A DNA stretch of 64,000 nucleotides from Acidobacteriota bacterium (GTDB lineage: Bacteria > Acidobacteriota > Blastocatellia > Pyrinomonadales > Pyrinomonadaceae). Shown here in pieces: positions 62,746 through 64,000 of the stretch (the stretch's first letter is position 1; each line of letters begins with the position of its first letter). The notes under the pieces were generated by a model. It did not search any database. It was not told the DNA's origin and worked only from the letters and a program-made list of their open reading frames with translations. Location of the stretch: positions 310,001-374,000 of the forward strand of contig JAIVJZ010000004.1 of the NCBI GenBank assembly GCA_020199775.1, written 5' to 3'. A program made the translations under genes and the position numbers.

Positions 62746-64000
62746 ATGAAAATACTTGGCGGGCGATTGGTCGAGAGGTACATCATTGGGGCAATTTTAC
62801 CGTACCTCGGGCTGTCCTTAGTGCTCTTGACCTTCGTCATTCTGGCGCAACAGGCAGGCAAGTTCGTGGAAATACTCGGCTCCGCAGATCCTTCGTTTGA
62901 AGCGGTGGCGGATATAGCTTTAGGCTTGATCCCGAACATCCTGATCTTCACGCTTCCGATGTCTGTGTTAATTGGCACGGCCACAGGTCTGAGTAAACTC
63001 GGCAGCGACAGTGAGTTGATCGCGATGCGCGCGGCAGGAGTAGGGACTTGGCGGTTCGTCTCTCCGGTGCTTTTGGTGGGATTCGTCTTTACCGCGACGA
63101 CGCTTTACATCGGTTTTGAGATTGCGCCCAGAGCCTCAACCCTGTTGCGTGAGGCCGCGCTCAAGGTGACTTTATCCAAGATCGAGTCGCCAATTCAGCC
63201 ACACACTTTTAATACCGAAATGCCTGGTAAGGTGGTCTATGTACGGGACGGTGACAAAGCCCGCGGTCAATGGGCGAGGGTATTTATTCACTGGCAGGAT
63301 GAAGGGCAAGAACTGCGTCTGATAACCTCACGCAGTGGGCGTCTTGATGTTACAGGTGAACAGACTGAGCTGCTATTAACCGACGCGGTAGTGACCACGT
63401 TACCCACAGAAAAGGGAAGGCAGTCTACTAACTCCCCTCAGATCGTAACTGAAAGCTCCGCACAATTTCGCCTGCGTCTCAATACCGGCCGGAACGCATT
63501 GCTTAAAAGGTTTCAGGAGAGGCGCGCGGAAATCGACGAACTTGATTGGCGTGAACTTTTGGAAAAAGCGCGGACGGCGGGGGATTCGGAAAAAGTCATG
63601 TTGCTTACTGCCCTGAATAAGAGGTTGGCGCTGTGCTTCGCGCCTTTGGCCTTTGCGCTGCTGGGGGCGGGATTTGGCGGACGCCTGAAGAGACTCGGCA
63701 GAGGCCAGGCGGTGCTCATTTCTATTGCGGCGATGATCCTCTATTACTTGGTGTTATTAGGGGGGGAGCAGGCGAGTCGGAGCGGCATGCTCCCGCCACA
63801 AATTGGTGGCTGGCTGGCAACCGGATTGGCGACCTGTGTCGGTATCATCTCACTACTCTTTAACGAGCGGAACGTTTCGAGCGGAATTCATGTTCGATTA
63901 CTTACTTCGTCTACGGTCTCTGCGCATGCTGCCGGCGCTGGTCGCGCGCGAAACTCTATTCTACTGGGACTCTTGGACAGGAGTTTGCTCCGGGCTGTCT
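62746..64000 (+). CDS. LptF/LptG-family permease (YjgP/YjgQ), open at the window edge
   Basis: An inner-membrane protein of the LPS-export ABC complex LptB2FG. N-terminus ILGGRLVERYIIGAILPYLGLSLVLLTFVIL, then LGLIPNILIFTLPM and DSELIAMRAAG are classic. A periplasmic jellyroll (about 130-250) is followed by the last helices near ISLLFNERN (about 375), where the family would end. The frame instead stays open to the window edge for over 40 residues, overlapping a second plausible start at 63890. The gene is therefore partial in the window. Confidence 0.88.
   Translation, partial: MKILGGRLVERYIIGAILPYLGLSLVLLTFVILAQQAGKFVEILGSADPSFEAVADIALGLIPNILIFTLPMSVLIGTATGLSKLGSDSELIAMRAAGVGTWRFVSPVLLVGFVFTATTLYIGFEIAPRASTLLREAALKVTLSKIESPIQPHTFNTEMPGKVVYVRDGDKARGQWARVFIHWQDEGQELRLITSRSGRLDVTGEQTELLLTDAVVTTLPTEKGRQSTNSPQIVTESSAQFRLRLNTGRNALLKRFQERRAEIDELDWRELLEKARTAGDSEKVMLLTALNKRLALCFAPLAFALLGAGFGGRLKRLGRGQAVLISIAAMILYYLVLLGGEQASRSGMLPPQIGGWLATGLATCVGIISLLFNERNVSSGIHVRLLTSSTVSAHAAGAGRARNSILLGLLDRSLLRAV
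63890..64000 (+). CDS. Partial gene start, hypothetical
   Basis: In the +1 frame of the LptF/G end, ATG 63890 (GAGCGG upstream) begins MFDYLLRLRSLRMLPALVA, running off the window. The sequence looks protein-like and could start a membrane transporter or another protein. It overlaps the LptF/G frame by at least 111 bp, so one of the two frames may end or shift soon after. Confidence 0.35.
   Translation, partial: MFDYLLRLRSLRMLPALVARETLFYWDSWTGVCSGLS

Overview
The window is high-GC bacterial chromosome with tightly packed genes, many 1-8 bp gene overlaps (ATGA, TAATG), and several TTG/GTG starts. The secreted VWA protein at 44766-45743 has the layout of the 'VWFA-related Acidobacterial' family. 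Together with the outer-membrane style proteins and gene content this points to an Acidobacteriota member, most likely class Blastocatellia. That placement is inference from family knowledge, not a database match. I saw no rRNA, tRNA or CRISPR array.

Layout. 0.2-5.6 kb: an Mrr-like nuclease overlapping mutS, then a convergent CDF metal exporter and an EamA transporter. 5.6-9.4 kb: pyruvate dehydrogenase complex genes in the order pdhA-pdhB-pdhC (minus strand). 9.7-14.5 kb: a membrane HD-GYP/GAF/AGDEF c-di-GMP enzyme and a DUF255 thioredoxin-fold protein. 14.8-17.1 kb: ETF-quinone oxidoreductase and an HExxH protein. 17.1-20.9 kb: MsbA-like ABC transporter, yicC, gmk and rpoZ. 21.2-29.2 kb: an OmpR-type regulator with a beta-propeller partner, an OmpA-family protein, and an NtrC-type two-component pair. 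29.3-32.3 kb: a lower-GC IS1595-family element with perfect terminal repeats carrying a DUF262 gene, a HEPN gene and a small ORF. 32.5-44.6 kb: accessory region with an unusual peptide-modification locus. 44.8-49.7 kb: secreted or membrane proteins, then mltG and ruvX. 49.9-57.5 kb: an S41-family protein, acyl-CoA carboxylase beta subunit, DUF402, FAH-family and FN3 lipoprotein genes, and hslUV. 57.7-64 kb: glutamine amidotransferase, SDR, NamZ-like hydrolase, FmdE, small membrane proteins, recO, and an LptF/G permease cut or overlapped at the right edge.

The most interesting system is at 34.7-44.6 kb. A 64-residue peptide gene sits directly before an HprK-like kinase, a radical SAM protein and a PqqD-like recognition protein. 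A PF14907-type nucleotidyltransferase and a two-STN-domain periplasmic protein lie upstream. A lasso-B2-like transglutaminase-fold protease lies downstream on the other strand. The peptide follows the spacing of the lasso leader motif (F-V-E-P-I-V, then Thr ten residues later), yet no asparagine-synthetase-like lasso cyclase is present. This reads as a lasso-related RiPP locus with a radical SAM enzyme where the cyclase would be.

A second theme is a family of intergenic hairpins built from tandem 7-nt words. At least eight occur between genes. Several supply stop codons or protein C-termini, and the IS1595-family element appears to have landed at the apex of one.
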